Source: Streptomyces sp. 3214.6
GTDB taxonomy: Bacteria; Actinomycetota; Actinomycetes; Streptomycetales; Streptomycetaceae
Assembly (NCBI RefSeq): GCF_900129855.1
Contig: NZ_LT670819.1
Location: forward strand, 5,146,001-5,210,000
Length of the DNA stretch: 64,000 bases
Direction: 5' to 3'
Shown here: positions 25,039 through 33,379 of the stretch, piece by piece
How positions within the stretch are numbered: position 1 is the stretch's first letter
Layout: each line of letters begins with the position of its first letter
Program-made: the position numbers and the translations under genes
Notes under the pieces: generated by a model
Databases searched by the model: none
Seen by the model: the letters and a program-made list of their open reading frames with translations, nothing else
Told to the model about the DNA's origin: nothing

Positions 25039-25558
25039 ATGAGCGGGTCGACGAGCGCCGGTGACATCGCCGCCGGATACGCCTTCGTCGGCCCCGCCCT
25101 CGACCTGGGCGCGCTGCTGTGGGACGGCACGTGCCTGCCCGACGCCCCGGTCCGCATCCCTTCGCCGAACAGCTCTCCGCGCAGGGTGTGCCGGTCTTCC
25201 TCCCGGACGTCAAGGGCGACCTGTCAGGGGTCTCGGCCTGATCTTCCACTACGCGGACACCAAGGGCCTGGAGCTGCTCGACCTCAAGGACCTGAGGTCC
25301 GTCGTGGCCTTCCTCACCGCCTTCGAGGCCCAGGCATGGCTAGCTTCCTCGGTGATCCTCGAACTGCCCGCCGTCCAGGACAAGCCGCAGCTCTTCTCGA
25401 CGTTCCTGATGTGGTTCGCTCGAAAGCGGTAGGAGTGTTCTTCGTCACTCAAACACCCAGGGATGTTCCCGGCGAGGTCCTCGCCCAGCTCGGCCGCGGG
25501 ATCACCCGCTCCCTCTTCGGCACGGCCCGGTGGAGGCGGCAGGGCGGGCGGAGGCGGT
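25039..25558 (+). pseudogene. Remnant of a HerA/DUF853-type ATPase gene
   Basis: Three blocks of a roughly 500-aa HerA-like NTPase survive in order. (1) DIAAGYAFVGPALDLGALLW at the N-terminus. (2) The strand-2 region, FAEQLSAQGVPVFLPDVKGD in another frame near 25170, then YADTKGLELLDLKDLRSVVA. (3) VFFVTQTPRDVPGEVLAQLG and the C-terminal ITRSLFGTARW from about 25437. The Walker A loop between blocks 1 and 2 and several hundred bp further on are deleted, the frame shifts, and TAG at 25430 interrupts. The product cannot be active. Intact copies are probably cytoplasmic DNA translocase relatives. Confidence 0.8.
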
Positions 25559-25618
25559 AGGCCGGGCGGAGGCGGCAGGGCGGGCGGTTGCCCGCCGGGT
25601 GCCGCCTCCGCCGACCGG

Positions 25619-25741
25619 TCAGCGGTCCCGTTTCTCCTGGGGCGGCTGCGGGACCGGTTCCTTCACCTGCGGTTTCGGCGTGTTGCGGACGGCCTCCGCG
25701 CGCAGCAGGGCGCGCAGGACCGCGTACGGGTCGGTGGGCAT
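25619..25741 (-). CDS. 40-aa small protein
   Basis: MPTDPYAVLRALLRAEAVRN followed by a Lys/Pro/Gln-rich tail. AAGGAG lies 8 nt before the ATG, and the first 20 residues make a clean amphipathic helix. A longer frame on the same strand (25781) is Arg/Pro-rich and looks like a shadow. Function unknown. Confidence 0.55.
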   Translation of the reverse strand: MPTDPYAVLRALLRAEAVRNTPKPQVKEPVPQPPQEKRDR

Positions 25742-25814
25742 GGCTGTGCTCCTTGCGTCGTACACGTCTTGCGTCGTACACGTCGTGCTGACTGGTCTCG
25801 GGACAGGGGACCGG

Positions 25815-26126
25815 TCAGCAGCGCAGGATCACGGTGCGCAGCGTGTGCAGGGCGTACGACGGCCTCGGCGGCGCGGGGAGCGGCCGGTCGGCCGGGTCAG
25901 CGGGTACCGGGGCCGGGAGCGGGGCGGGGCGCAGGGGTGCGGCGGGACGGTAAGCGCAGGGGGCGGGTCGCAGCACCGTGTCGAGGACGTCGTACTCGAC
26001 GGTCCCGGCGGCGGCGGTCGGCGGCTCGGAGAGCTCCGCGGGCGCGCCCGGCATCAGCAGGGCGAGGAGCACGACGAGCACCCGGAGCCAGGCGTGGCTG
26101 CGGGAGTGGCTGCGTACGGTGCTCAT
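25815..26126 (-). CDS. Small secreted protein
   Basis: 103 aa with a probable signal peptide (SHAWLRVLVVLLALLMPGAP), then a Pro/Ala-rich mature part containing two cysteines (APCAYRP and the terminal ILRC). GGGGAG precedes the ATG. No known domain. It lies between the 40-aa gene and the HdeD gene, all on the same strand, with about 95 bp to the latter. Confidence 0.6.
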   Translation of the reverse strand: MSTVRSHSRSHAWLRVLVVLLALLMPGAPAELSEPPTAAAGTVEYDVLDTVLRPAPCAYRPAAPLRPAPLPAPVPADPADRPLPAPPRPSYALHTLRTVILRC

Positions 26127-26221
26127 GGCAGGTCATCTCCCCGCGACACGCCCGGCGTTCAGCACGCCGGGCGCGAGAATCACCCCTTCGGAGGAGGGGG
26201 CGCGGGAAGCAGGGGGCGTGT

Positions 26222-26878
26222 TCAGAGGGCGCGCGGGACCTGGCGGGCCCGGCCACGGATGCTGAGCGCGGTGACGATCTCGACGACGCCGACGACCGCC
26301 AGCCAGATGCCGCCGACGAGGGTGAGCACGGCGACCGACTCGAAGGGCGAGTCGATCAGGACGATCCCGCCGACGAAGGTGACGATCCCGAGGAAGATCT
26401 GCCAGCCGCGCGCCGGCATGGACGTGTCGGAGACGGCGGCCAGGGTCTGGGTGATCCCGCGGATCAGCCAGCCGATGCCGATCCACAGGGCGAGCAGCAG
26501 GATCGACTGCATCGGGCCGCGGAAGCAGAACAGGCCCAGCAGAAGGGACAGCGCGCCGCTGATGAAGCCGAGGACGCGCAGCGAGGTGGTCCTGTGTGTG
26601 CCGAAGGCGGACACCAGCTGGAAGACGCCGCTGATCACCAGGTAGAGGCCGAAGAGGACGCCGGCCGCGAAGAGCGAGGCGCCCGGCCAGACCAGCACCA
26701 GGACGCCCAGGATCAGCGAGGCGATGCCGGTGAGCAGCACGATCTGCCAGGCGGCGCGGGACAGGGCGTGCAGCGGGCCTTCGAAGGGCGGTTCCGGCTC
26801 GTGGCCGTGCCGCTGGGTGTGGACCTTGCGGTCGTCGTACTCCCGGCTCCAGGAGGGGCCGGTCGGTGGCTCGGTCAT
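26222..26878 (-). CDS. HdeD-family membrane protein (DUF308)
   Basis: 218 aa. A soluble, charged N-terminus of about 40 residues precedes six membrane helices in three DUF308 pairs (IVLLTGIASLILGVLVLVWP is the first). It is related to the acid-resistance membrane protein HdeD of enterobacteria; its role in actinomycetes is not established. A run of tandem repeats lies upstream of it. Confidence 0.9.
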   Translation of the reverse strand: MTEPPTGPSWSREYDDRKVHTQRHGHEPEPPFEGPLHALSRAAWQIVLLTGIASLILGVLVLVWPGASLFAAGVLFGLYLVISGVFQLVSAFGTHRTTSLRVLGFISGALSLLLGLFCFRGPMQSILLLALWIGIGWLIRGITQTLAAVSDTSMPARGWQIFLGIVTFVGGIVLIDSPFESVAVLTLVGGIWLAVVGVVEIVTALSIRGRARQVPRAL

Positions 26879-26944
26879 GTCCCCAGCTCAGACCCGGCGG
26901 CAACGGCCCGCCACCCGGGCGGCCCACACGACTTACCCCTTGAG

Positions 26945-27064
26945 CGCCCGTCCCGCGACCGGCCTGCCCCACGACCGACCCGTCCCGCGACCGGTCTGCC
27001 CCACGACCGACCCGTCCCACGACCGACCCGTCCCGCGACCGACCCGTCCCGCGACCGGCCTGCC
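26945..27064. repeat. Tandem 12-13 bp repeats (CCCGTCCCGCGACCGA type)
   Basis: About nine imperfect copies of CGTCCCGCGACCG / TGCCCCACGACCG fill the gap between the HdeD and glycosylase genes. Minisatellite-like; no gene or hairpin is evident. Confidence 0.85.
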
Positions 27065-27090
27065 CCTTGGTGGCCCAACCCCTTGGGGGT

Positions 27091-27668
27091 CTAACCCTTC
27101 GCCGCCTTCGCCGCCGCCTTCATCTCCTGCTTGTGCGCCCGCACCTTCGCCAGTGACTCCGGGCCGGTGATGTCGGCGACGGACCGGAAGGACTTCGCCT
27201 CGCCGTACGCGCCGGCCGCCTCCCGCCAGCCCGTCGGCTGCACGCCGAGCTGCTTGCCGAGCAGCGCCAGGAAGATCTGCGCCTTCTGCCTGCCGAAGCC
27301 GGGCAGGTCCTGGAGGCGTTTGAGGAGTTCCGGGCCGGTGGCCACGCCGTCCCAGACGGCGCCGGCGTCACCGTCGTAGTGCTCGACGAGGTACTGGCAT
27401 AGCTGCTGGATGCGCTTGGCCATGGAGCCGGGGTAGCGGTGCACGGCCGGCTTGTCGGAGAGCAGCGCGGCGAAGGCCTCCGGGTCCTGGGCGGCGATGT
27501 CGTGGGCGTCCAGGTCGTCGGCGCCGAGCCGGTCGGCGATCGTCCGGGGGCCCTTGAACGCCCACTCCATCGGAACCTGCTGATCCAGCAGCATCCCGAC
27601 CAGCGCGGCGAGCGGCCGAGGAGCTCGTCGGCCTCGGGGTCCTGGGAGAGGTGCAGGGTGACGTCCAT
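27091..27668 (-). pseudogene. HhH-GPD base-excision glycosylase-like gene, frameshifted near its start
   Basis: The main frame (27594 to 27091, 167 aa) reads MLLDQQVPMEWAFKGPRTIA, then the helix-hairpin-helix LQDLPGFGRQKAQIFLALL, and ends in a Lys/Ala tail. The natural first 20 residues (MDVTLHLSQDPEADELLGR from ATG 27668) are in another frame. At about 27607 the expected GRSPLAALVGM is reduced to GR...LAALVGM with a net loss equivalent to 7 bp. So the gene is broken unless translation starts inside at 27594, which would remove the first helix. A sequencing error is possible but a 7-bp loss makes that less likely. Confidence 0.7.
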
Positions 27669-27765
27669 GCGTCGATGATCCCGCTTGCGCGCTCGGCTTG
27701 CGCGCCAGTGCTCCGGCGCGTGCAGTCGCGTCCGCACGCCTCGCGTACGATTCCGGCAGGTCTAA

Positions 27766-27784
27766 TTAGGCAAGGCTAACCTAA
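27766..27784 (+). promoter_or_regulatory. Iron box (DmdR/DtxR-type operator)
   Basis: TTAGGCAAGGCTAACCTAA, a 19-bp interrupted palindrome differing at only two or three places from the consensus TTAGGTTAGGCTAACCTAA. It ends 18 bp before the acylase start codon, so iron-bound DmdR would block the operon. Confidence 0.9.
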
Positions 27785-27802
27785 AGCGAAGAGGGGTCCC
27801 AG

Positions 27803-29893
27803 GTGACCGCCGAGATCTACCGCGACGCCTGGGGCGTCCCGCATCTGCGTGCCGCCGACGCCCGCGCGCTCGCCCGTCTCCAGGGCCTGGTCACCGCCCG
27901 AGACCGCGCCTGGCAGCTGGAGGTCGAACGGCACCGCGCGCGGGGCACCTCGGCCTCCTTCCTCGGCTCCGAGGCCCTCCCCTGGGACCGATTCGCGCGC
28001 CGCGTCCGCCTCCACGACACGGCGAGACGCTGTTTCGACGAGCTGGAGAGACGGGACCCGGAGACGGCGGACTGGGTACAGGCGTACGTCGACGGCGTCA
28101 ACGAGGGGCTCGTCGGCGAGGGTTCGGCGGCGACCGTGGCTCCCGAGTTCGAGCGGGTCGGTCTCGCCCCCGGCCGTTGGGAGCCCTGGACCCCGCTCGC
28201 CGTCTGGCTGTCCACCCACATCCTCTTCGCCGGCTTCCCCGCCAAGCTGTGGCGCGAGGAGGCCGCCCGCCGTCTCGGCCCCGACGCGGTCGGCCTGTTC
28301 GCCACCGACGGCCCCGGCACCTCCGGCAGCAACGGCTGGCTGCTGAGCGGCTCCCGGACCGTCACCGGGCAGCCGGTCATCGCCGGCGACCCGCACCGCT
28401 TCATCGAGGACCCCGGCGTCTACCAGCAGATACGCCTCGCGTGCGACGAGTTCGACGTCGTCGGCCTCGCCGTCCCCGGCGTCCCCGGCATCGCGCACTT
28501 CGGCCACACCGGCACGGTCGCCTGGGCCATCACCAACGCCATGGCCGACTACCAGGACCTCTACCGCGAGCGGCTGCGCCGCACGGGCGCGGGAGTGCAG
28601 GCGCTCGACCCGGACGGCGCCTGGCGGCGGGTCGCCCGGCACACCGAACTCGTGCGCGTCTCCGGGGAGGAGACCGTCGAGGTCGAGGTCCTGGAGACGG
28701 AACGCGGCCCGGTCGTCGCCGGCGGGCCGGAGGGCCTCGACGATGGCACCCCGCTCGCGCTGAGCCTGCGCCACCCGCCCCGCGTCACCTGCGACCTGGG
28801 GTTCAGCGCCCTGCTGCCGCTGCTCCGGGCCCGCCGGGTCGCCGACGTGGACCGGGCCATCGACCTCTGGGTGGAGCCCGTCAACGTCGTTCAGGCCGCC
28901 GACACCGAGGGCGGCCTGCTGCACCGGGTCGCGGGCCGGGTGCCGCGGCGCGCCGAGGCCAACGGCACCCGGCTGGTGGCCGCCTGGGAACCCGGCCACG
29001 AGTGGACCGGCTGGCACGAGATGCCCCGCGCGGGACTGATCGACGGGGTCGCCGTGATGGCCAACCAGCGAGGGCCGGCAGCCGAGTTGGGCGTGGAGTT
29101 CGCGCCCCCGCACCGCGCCGACCGCATCCGGGCGCTGCTGGACGAGAAGCGCGCCTGGTCCGCGTCCGACATGCCGGCCCTCCACACGGACACGTATCTG
29201 GCCTCCGCCGCACCCCTGTTGGACCACCTGGCCGCCCTCGACGACCTGACCGCACCCGCCGCCGAACTCCGCGACCGCCTCCTGCGCTGGGACCGCCGTA
29301 TGGACGCCGACAGCCGGGAAGCGGCCCGGTTCGCGGCCCTGCGCAGCGCCCTCGTCCGCCGCCTCGCCGCGCAGCCGGCCTTCGCCGCCCTGACCACCCC
29401 GCCCGCCTACCCGGAGGTCTTCCTCCCCTGGCTCGCCCTCCTCCCGCGCATCGGCTTCGCCCTGGAACACCTCCTGCGCGCCGAGAAGTTGTACGGCATC
29501 GACCGCCCGGCACTGGTCCGGCAGGCCCTGGAGGAGGTCGCCGGGCGGCAGCCGGAGCCGCCCGCTCGCTGGGGCGACACCCACCGCCTCGCCCCCTGGC
29601 GGGCGCTCCCCGACCCCTCGGACCAGGCCCCCGCCCTCTCCGGCGACCACGACTGCGTGCTGTGCACCTCGGCCGTGCCCGGCTGGACCGACCTCGCCGC
29701 ACGCGGCCCGGCCGCCCGTTACGTGTGGGACCTGGCCCGCCGCGAGGACAGCCTGTGGGTCGTCCCGTACGGCGCGTCCGGCCTGCCCGACCACCCCCAC
29801 CACCACGACCAGCTCCCCCTGTGGCTCAGGGGCGAACTGGCCCCGGTCGTCACGGACTGGGCGCAGCTGACGAAGGAGAGCGACCATGCCTGA
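27803..29893 (+). CDS. desG: Penicillin-acylase-family Ntn hydrolase, iron regulated (DesG type)
   Basis: 696-aa amidase of the Ntn-hydrolase fold. The precursor should cleave itself between Gly and Ser at GS-NGW; Ser 176 would be the nucleophile at the start of the beta chain. Other family features are the N-terminal DAWGVPHLRAADARALARLQ and HTGTVAWAITNAMADYQDLY. No signal peptide is present, so it is probably cytoplasmic, unlike secreted penicillin acylases. GTG at 27803 follows GAGGGG. The iron box and the overlapping siderophore-type acetyltransferase gene point to hydroxamate siderophore tailoring, as proposed for desG/desH; the exact acyl donor or product is inference. Confidence 0.85.
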   Translation: MTAEIYRDAWGVPHLRAADARALARLQGLVTARDRAWQLEVERHRARGTSASFLGSEALPWDRFARRVRLHDTARRCFDELERRDPETADWVQAYVDGVNEGLVGEGSAATVAPEFERVGLAPGRWEPWTPLAVWLSTHILFAGFPAKLWREEAARRLGPDAVGLFATDGPGTSGSNGWLLSGSRTVTGQPVIAGDPHRFIEDPGVYQQIRLACDEFDVVGLAVPGVPGIAHFGHTGTVAWAITNAMADYQDLYRERLRRTGAGVQALDPDGAWRRVARHTELVRVSGEETVEVEVLETERGPVVAGGPEGLDDGTPLALSLRHPPRVTCDLGFSALLPLLRARRVADVDRAIDLWVEPVNVVQAADTEGGLLHRVAGRVPRRAEANGTRLVAAWEPGHEWTGWHEMPRAGLIDGVAVMANQRGPAAELGVEFAPPHRADRIRALLDEKRAWSASDMPALHTDTYLASAAPLLDHLAALDDLTAPAAELRDRLLRWDRRMDADSREAARFAALRSALVRRLAAQPAFAALTTPPAYPEVFLPWLALLPRIGFALEHLLRAEKLYGIDRPALVRQALEEVAGRQPEPPARWGDTHRLAPWRALPDPSDQAPALSGDHDCVLCTSAVPGWTDLAARGPAARYVWDLARREDSLWVVPYGASGLPDHPHHHDQLPLWLRGELAPVVTDWAQLTKESDHA

Positions 29894-30494
29894 CCCCCGC
29901 CTTCCCCACGCCCCGGTGCACGAGCAGGCGGCCGACGGCTTCGGTACCGTCCGCCTGCGGCCCCTCGACGCCGAGCGCGACGCGGACGTCGTCCACGGCT
30001 GGGTGAGCCAGGAGCGGGCCGTGTTCTGGGGCATGAACGGCCTGACGCGGGACCAGGTCGCCGAGATCTACGCCCACATGGACACCCTGGACACCCACCA
30101 CGCCTTTCTGACCGAACTGGACGGCGTCCCGGTCGCCCTCCTCCAGACCTACGAGCCCACCGAGGACCGGGTCGGCGAGGTCTACGAGGTCGAGCCCGGA
30201 GACATCGGCGTGCACGTGCTCATCGCGCCGACGGACGAGCGGGGCGCACGGCCCGGCTGGTCGGCGGCGCTGATGGGGACCTTCGCGTCGTATGTGCTGC
30301 TGGGCCTGGACCGGCGGCGGATCGTGGTGGACCCGGACGTGCGCAACGAGAAGGCGATCGCCCGTTTCCTGCGGCAGGGATTCGAGGCCGGCCCGGTCGT
30401 CACGCTCCCGGAGATCGACCTCCCGGACGTGTACCTGCCCGAGAAGCAGGCCCAACTCGCCTTCCTGCGCCGGGAGGCAGCGTTCCCGGAGTGA
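29886..30494 (+). CDS. desH: Siderophore-type GNAT acetyltransferase (DesH type)
   Basis: 202 aa, an AlcB/IucB/MbtK-like GNAT enzyme that would acylate an amine or hydroxylamine from acyl-CoA. Visible features are VRLRPLDAERDADVVHGWVS, WGMNGLT, GVHVLIAP (acyl-CoA pyrophosphate strand) and VVDPDVRNEKAIARFLRQGF in the C-terminal alpha/beta unit. The ATG lies 8 bp inside the acylase gene, so the two are translationally coupled and share the iron box. This suggests they act on the same siderophore precursor. Confidence 0.85.
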   Translation: MPDPRLPHAPVHEQAADGFGTVRLRPLDAERDADVVHGWVSQERAVFWGMNGLTRDQVAEIYAHMDTLDTHHAFLTELDGVPVALLQTYEPTEDRVGEVYEVEPGDIGVHVLIAPTDERGARPGWSAALMGTFASYVLLGLDRRRIVVDPDVRNEKAIARFLRQGFEAGPVVTLPEIDLPDVYLPEKQAQLAFLRREAAFPE

Positions 30495-30516
30495 CCTCAG
30501 CGATCACTCTGATCAC

Positions 30517-30586
30517 CTCGATCGCCTCCCCGCCACCTCGATCGCCTCCCCGCCACCTCGATCGCCTCCCCGCCACCTCGATCACC
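30517..30586. repeat. 20-bp tandem repeat
   Basis: Three exact copies of CTCGATCGCCTCCCCGCCAC at 30517-30576 followed by the start of a fourth, 23 bp after the acetyltransferase stop. The rest of the 233-bp gap before the CopC-CopD gene shows nothing further. Confidence 0.9.
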
Positions 30587-30727
30587 CCGATCACCCCTCC
30601 CGAGGGGCCGGACGGCCGGATGTCGGCGCGCCCGACGTGGTGACCCGGGTGAACCGGATGCCCTGTGCATGCGTACGTATCACCGAGCACGCGAGTCTCG
30701 AGTCTCAAGCAGTACGGAGCGGTTGAC

Positions 30728-32809
30728 GTGAGCGAAGGGCGCGATGGCGGACGACGGCACGGCGGTGGCGGCCGAGGCGGCGCTGGTCGGCACGGGGGTG
30801 AGTGGCACGGGCGCGGACGAAGGAGACTTCAGGGGCTGGTGCTGCTGGGCACCGTGCTGGTCCTGCTCCTCCTGGGCGGCGGACCGGCCTCGGCGCACGC
30901 GGCCCTCCGCAGCGCCGACCCCGCCGACGGCAGCGTCGTCAAGACGGCCCCCGACTCCATCACCCTCACCTTCACCGAGTCGGTAGGCCTGCTCGACGAC
31001 TCCTTCCGCGTCTTCGACCCCGACAACCAGCGGTTGAAGACCGGCAAGAGCGAGCACGCAGACGGCCGCGCCGACACCGCGCGGATCACGCTGCCCGGCA
31101 AGCTGGGCACCGGCACGTTCACCGTGGCGTGGCGGGTCGTGTCGGCCGACAGCCACCCGATCGCGGGCGCCTTCACCTTCTCCGTGGGCGAACCCTCCGC
31201 GATCCCGCCGGCCCTGCCCAGCACCTCCGTGGAGAACCCGGCCACCAGCGGCCTCTTCAACATCGGCCGCTATGTCGCCTACCTGGCCGCCGCCCTGCTC
31301 ATCGGCACGGCCGCCTTCGTCGCCGTCTGCCGGCCGCCCGACATCCGGCCGCTGCGCAGGCTGCTGCTGGCCGGCTGGTGGGCGCTCACCGTTTCGACGG
31401 TGTTCCTGCTGCTGCTCCGCGGCCCCTACGAGACGGGGGCCGGCCCCGCTGACGTGCTCGACCCGTCCGGCCTGACCCGCACGCTGGGCACCCGTCCGGG
31501 CCTGGCCCTGGTGGCGCGCCTCGCGCTGCTGGCGGCGGCCGCGGTCCTCCTGCTGCGGCAGCGAGGGCTGCTGAAGGAGCGGACGGCGGAGCAGCCGTCG
31601 CGCCCGGTGCTCCTGACCGGCGCCGCGCTGGCGGTGGGCCTCGCCCTGACCTGGGCCGCCGCCGAACACGCCTCGGCCGGCATCCAGGTCCCGGCGGCGA
31701 TGACGTCCTCCGTCCTGCACCTGCTGTCCATGGCGGTGTGGCTGGGCGGTCTGACGGCCCTGCTCACCCTGCTCTACCGCGCGTCCGTCCCGGGGCGCGT
31801 CGTCAACGGCTTCTCCCGGCTGGCGGGCTGGTCGGTGACGGTCCTGGTGGTGACCGGCGTCTACCAGTCCTGGCGCGGCCTCGGCTCCGTGTCCGCGCTG
31901 ACGGACACGACGTACGGCCGGGTCCTGCTCGCCAAACTGGCGATGGTGACGCTGTTGTTGGCGGCGGGCGCGCGCTCACGCCAGACGGTGACCACGGCGA
32001 CGAGAGGGGCGAGGGGAGCAACGGAGACAACGGAGGCCAGGGAGGCGACGGAGGCGACAGAGGCAACGGAAAGGACGACGGGGAACGTGGCGGTCGAGAC
32101 GGCTGACGAGCAGAAGGAAGCACGGTTTCCGGAGCCGGTGGGGGGACGGGCCGCCGTATCGGCCGCTGAATCGTCCACCGGACGGGCGGAAGGTCTGGTG
32201 CTGCCTGAGAAGCCTTCCCCCGAGAAGCCTTCCCCTGAGAAGCCTTCCGACGAGGTACCTGCCGTTGAGAAGCCCCCCGCCAAGCGGTCGGCCCTCACCC
32301 CCGCCGAGGACGCCCATCGCCGGGCGCTGCGTCGTTCCGTGCTGGCGGAGGTCGCGGTCTCCGTCGTCGTACTCGTCCTCACCACCGTGCTGACGGGCAC
32401 TCTTCCGGGCCGGGCGGCGGCCGAGGCGGCTACGGCGGAGCAGTCGGCCGGGCTCCCCGTGGCCTCGGTGACCAACATCCCCTTCGAGATCGACACCCCC
32501 CGCGTCGGCACCGTCAGCGGCAAGGTGCAGGTCACCCTCGACCCGGGCCGGGTCGGCGACAACGGGCTGCAGGCCGTGGTCTACGGCCCCGACGGCGGCT
32601 TCGTGAGCGTCCCCGAGCTGCGTCTGTCCTTCAGCCTGCCCGACCAGGACATCGGCCCCATCGACGCCAAGGTCACCGACAAGGGCGGCTACTGGGGCGC
32701 CGCCGCCGTCAACCTTCCCATCCCCGGCACCTGGGAGATGAAGGCGACAGTGCGGGTGTCGGACATCGACCAGGTGAGCGAGACGAAGCCGGTACGGATC
32801 GAACGCTGA
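30728..32809 (+). CDS. CopC-CopD copper transport/resistance fusion protein
   Basis: 693 aa. A basic N-terminus and signal helix end at ASA, leaving a mature N-terminal HAALRSADPADG with the copper-binding His of CopC at position 1; WRVVSADSHPIAGAFTF closes that domain near residue 165. Eight or so membrane helices of CopD follow (about 185-430), then a charged repeat-rich loop (TEATEATE and PEKPSPEKPS), one more helix and a C-terminal extracellular beta domain. The layout is that of YcnJ-like copper uptake proteins. The GTG at 30728 has GGAG 8 nt upstream; longer in-frame starts exist. Confidence 0.88.
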   Translation: MSEGRDGGRRHGGGGRGGAGRHGGEWHGRGRRRLQGLVLLGTVLVLLLLGGGPASAHAALRSADPADGSVVKTAPDSITLTFTESVGLLDDSFRVFDPDNQRLKTGKSEHADGRADTARITLPGKLGTGTFTVAWRVVSADSHPIAGAFTFSVGEPSAIPPALPSTSVENPATSGLFNIGRYVAYLAAALLIGTAAFVAVCRPPDIRPLRRLLLAGWWALTVSTVFLLLLRGPYETGAGPADVLDPSGLTRTLGTRPGLALVARLALLAAAAVLLLRQRGLLKERTAEQPSRPVLLTGAALAVGLALTWAAAEHASAGIQVPAAMTSSVLHLLSMAVWLGGLTALLTLLYRASVPGRVVNGFSRLAGWSVTVLVVTGVYQSWRGLGSVSALTDTTYGRVLLAKLAMVTLLLAAGARSRQTVTTATRGARGATETTEAREATEATEATERTTGNVAVETADEQKEARFPEPVGGRAAVSAAESSTGRAEGLVLPEKPSPEKPSPEKPSDEVPAVEKPPAKRSALTPAEDAHRRALRRSVLAEVAVSVVVLVLTTVLTGTLPGRAAAEAATAEQSAGLPVASVTNIPFEIDTPRVGTVSGKVQVTLDPGRVGDNGLQAVVYGPDGGFVSVPELRLSFSLPDQDIGPIDAKVTDKGGYWGAAAVNLPIPGTWEMKATVRVSDIDQVSETKPVRIER

Positions 32810-32824
32810 GGCACAGCGGGCCGG

Positions 32825-33316
32825 TCAGTGTCCGGGGCCGGCGGTGGGCGGAGTGGCGTGGCCGGCGGTGGGCGGAGTGGCGTGGCGGGCGGCGAGAGCC
32901 CGCTCGTCCTCCTCGAGCCGGCGGGCGCAGCGGGCGTCCGGGTCGTAGGCGACGGCCGTGCTCACGCAGGTGCAGAACACCCGTGCGTCGCGCGTGACGC
33001 GGCTGGTGAGCCGGAAGGACGTGCGGCGCAGGTCGCCGATGGTGGTGGTGATGGTGACCGGCTCGGGCTGCAGAAGCAGCGGCTGTGTGTAGTCGAGCTC
33101 GTGGCGTGCGTAGACGAACCGGGGGCGGATCTCCTGCCCGGGCAGCCCGGGGCGGACGTAGAACATGTCGATGTGGGCGTCCTGGATCATCTCCAGCAGC
33201 CGGGCGTTGTTCACATGCTGCATGGAGTCCAGGTCGCTCATGCGTACCTGACGGAGATAGAGGTGCGGTCGACAGTTCGGGGGGCGGATGTCGGACGCCA
33301 GGGCCTGGGTCAACAT
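32825..33316 (-). CDS. Hotdog-fold acyl-CoA thioesterase
   Basis: 163 aa, 4-hydroxybenzoyl-CoA-thioesterase type: VRMSDLDSMQHVNNARLLEM holds the usual Asp/His-Asn active-site motif, followed by FVYARHELDYTQPL. The final 25 residues contain a duplicated HATPPTAG unit from a 24-bp repeat and are probably disordered. AGGAG precedes the ATG at about 10 nt. It lies 63 bp downstream of the glycosyltransferase gene on the same strand, probably in one operon. Confidence 0.85.
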   Translation of the reverse strand: MLTQALASDIRPPNCRPHLYLRQVRMSDLDSMQHVNNARLLEMIQDAHIDMFYVRPGLPGQEIRPRFVYARHELDYTQPLLLQPEPVTITTTIGDLRRTSFRLTSRVTRDARVFCTCVSTAVAYDPDARCARRLEEDERALAARHATPPTAGHATPPTAGPGH

Positions 33317-33379
33317 GTGTCAGCAACTCCTAGGAACGGCAGGAGGTCCGGTCTCCCGGGCCGGTGGTCGATGCCGGGA

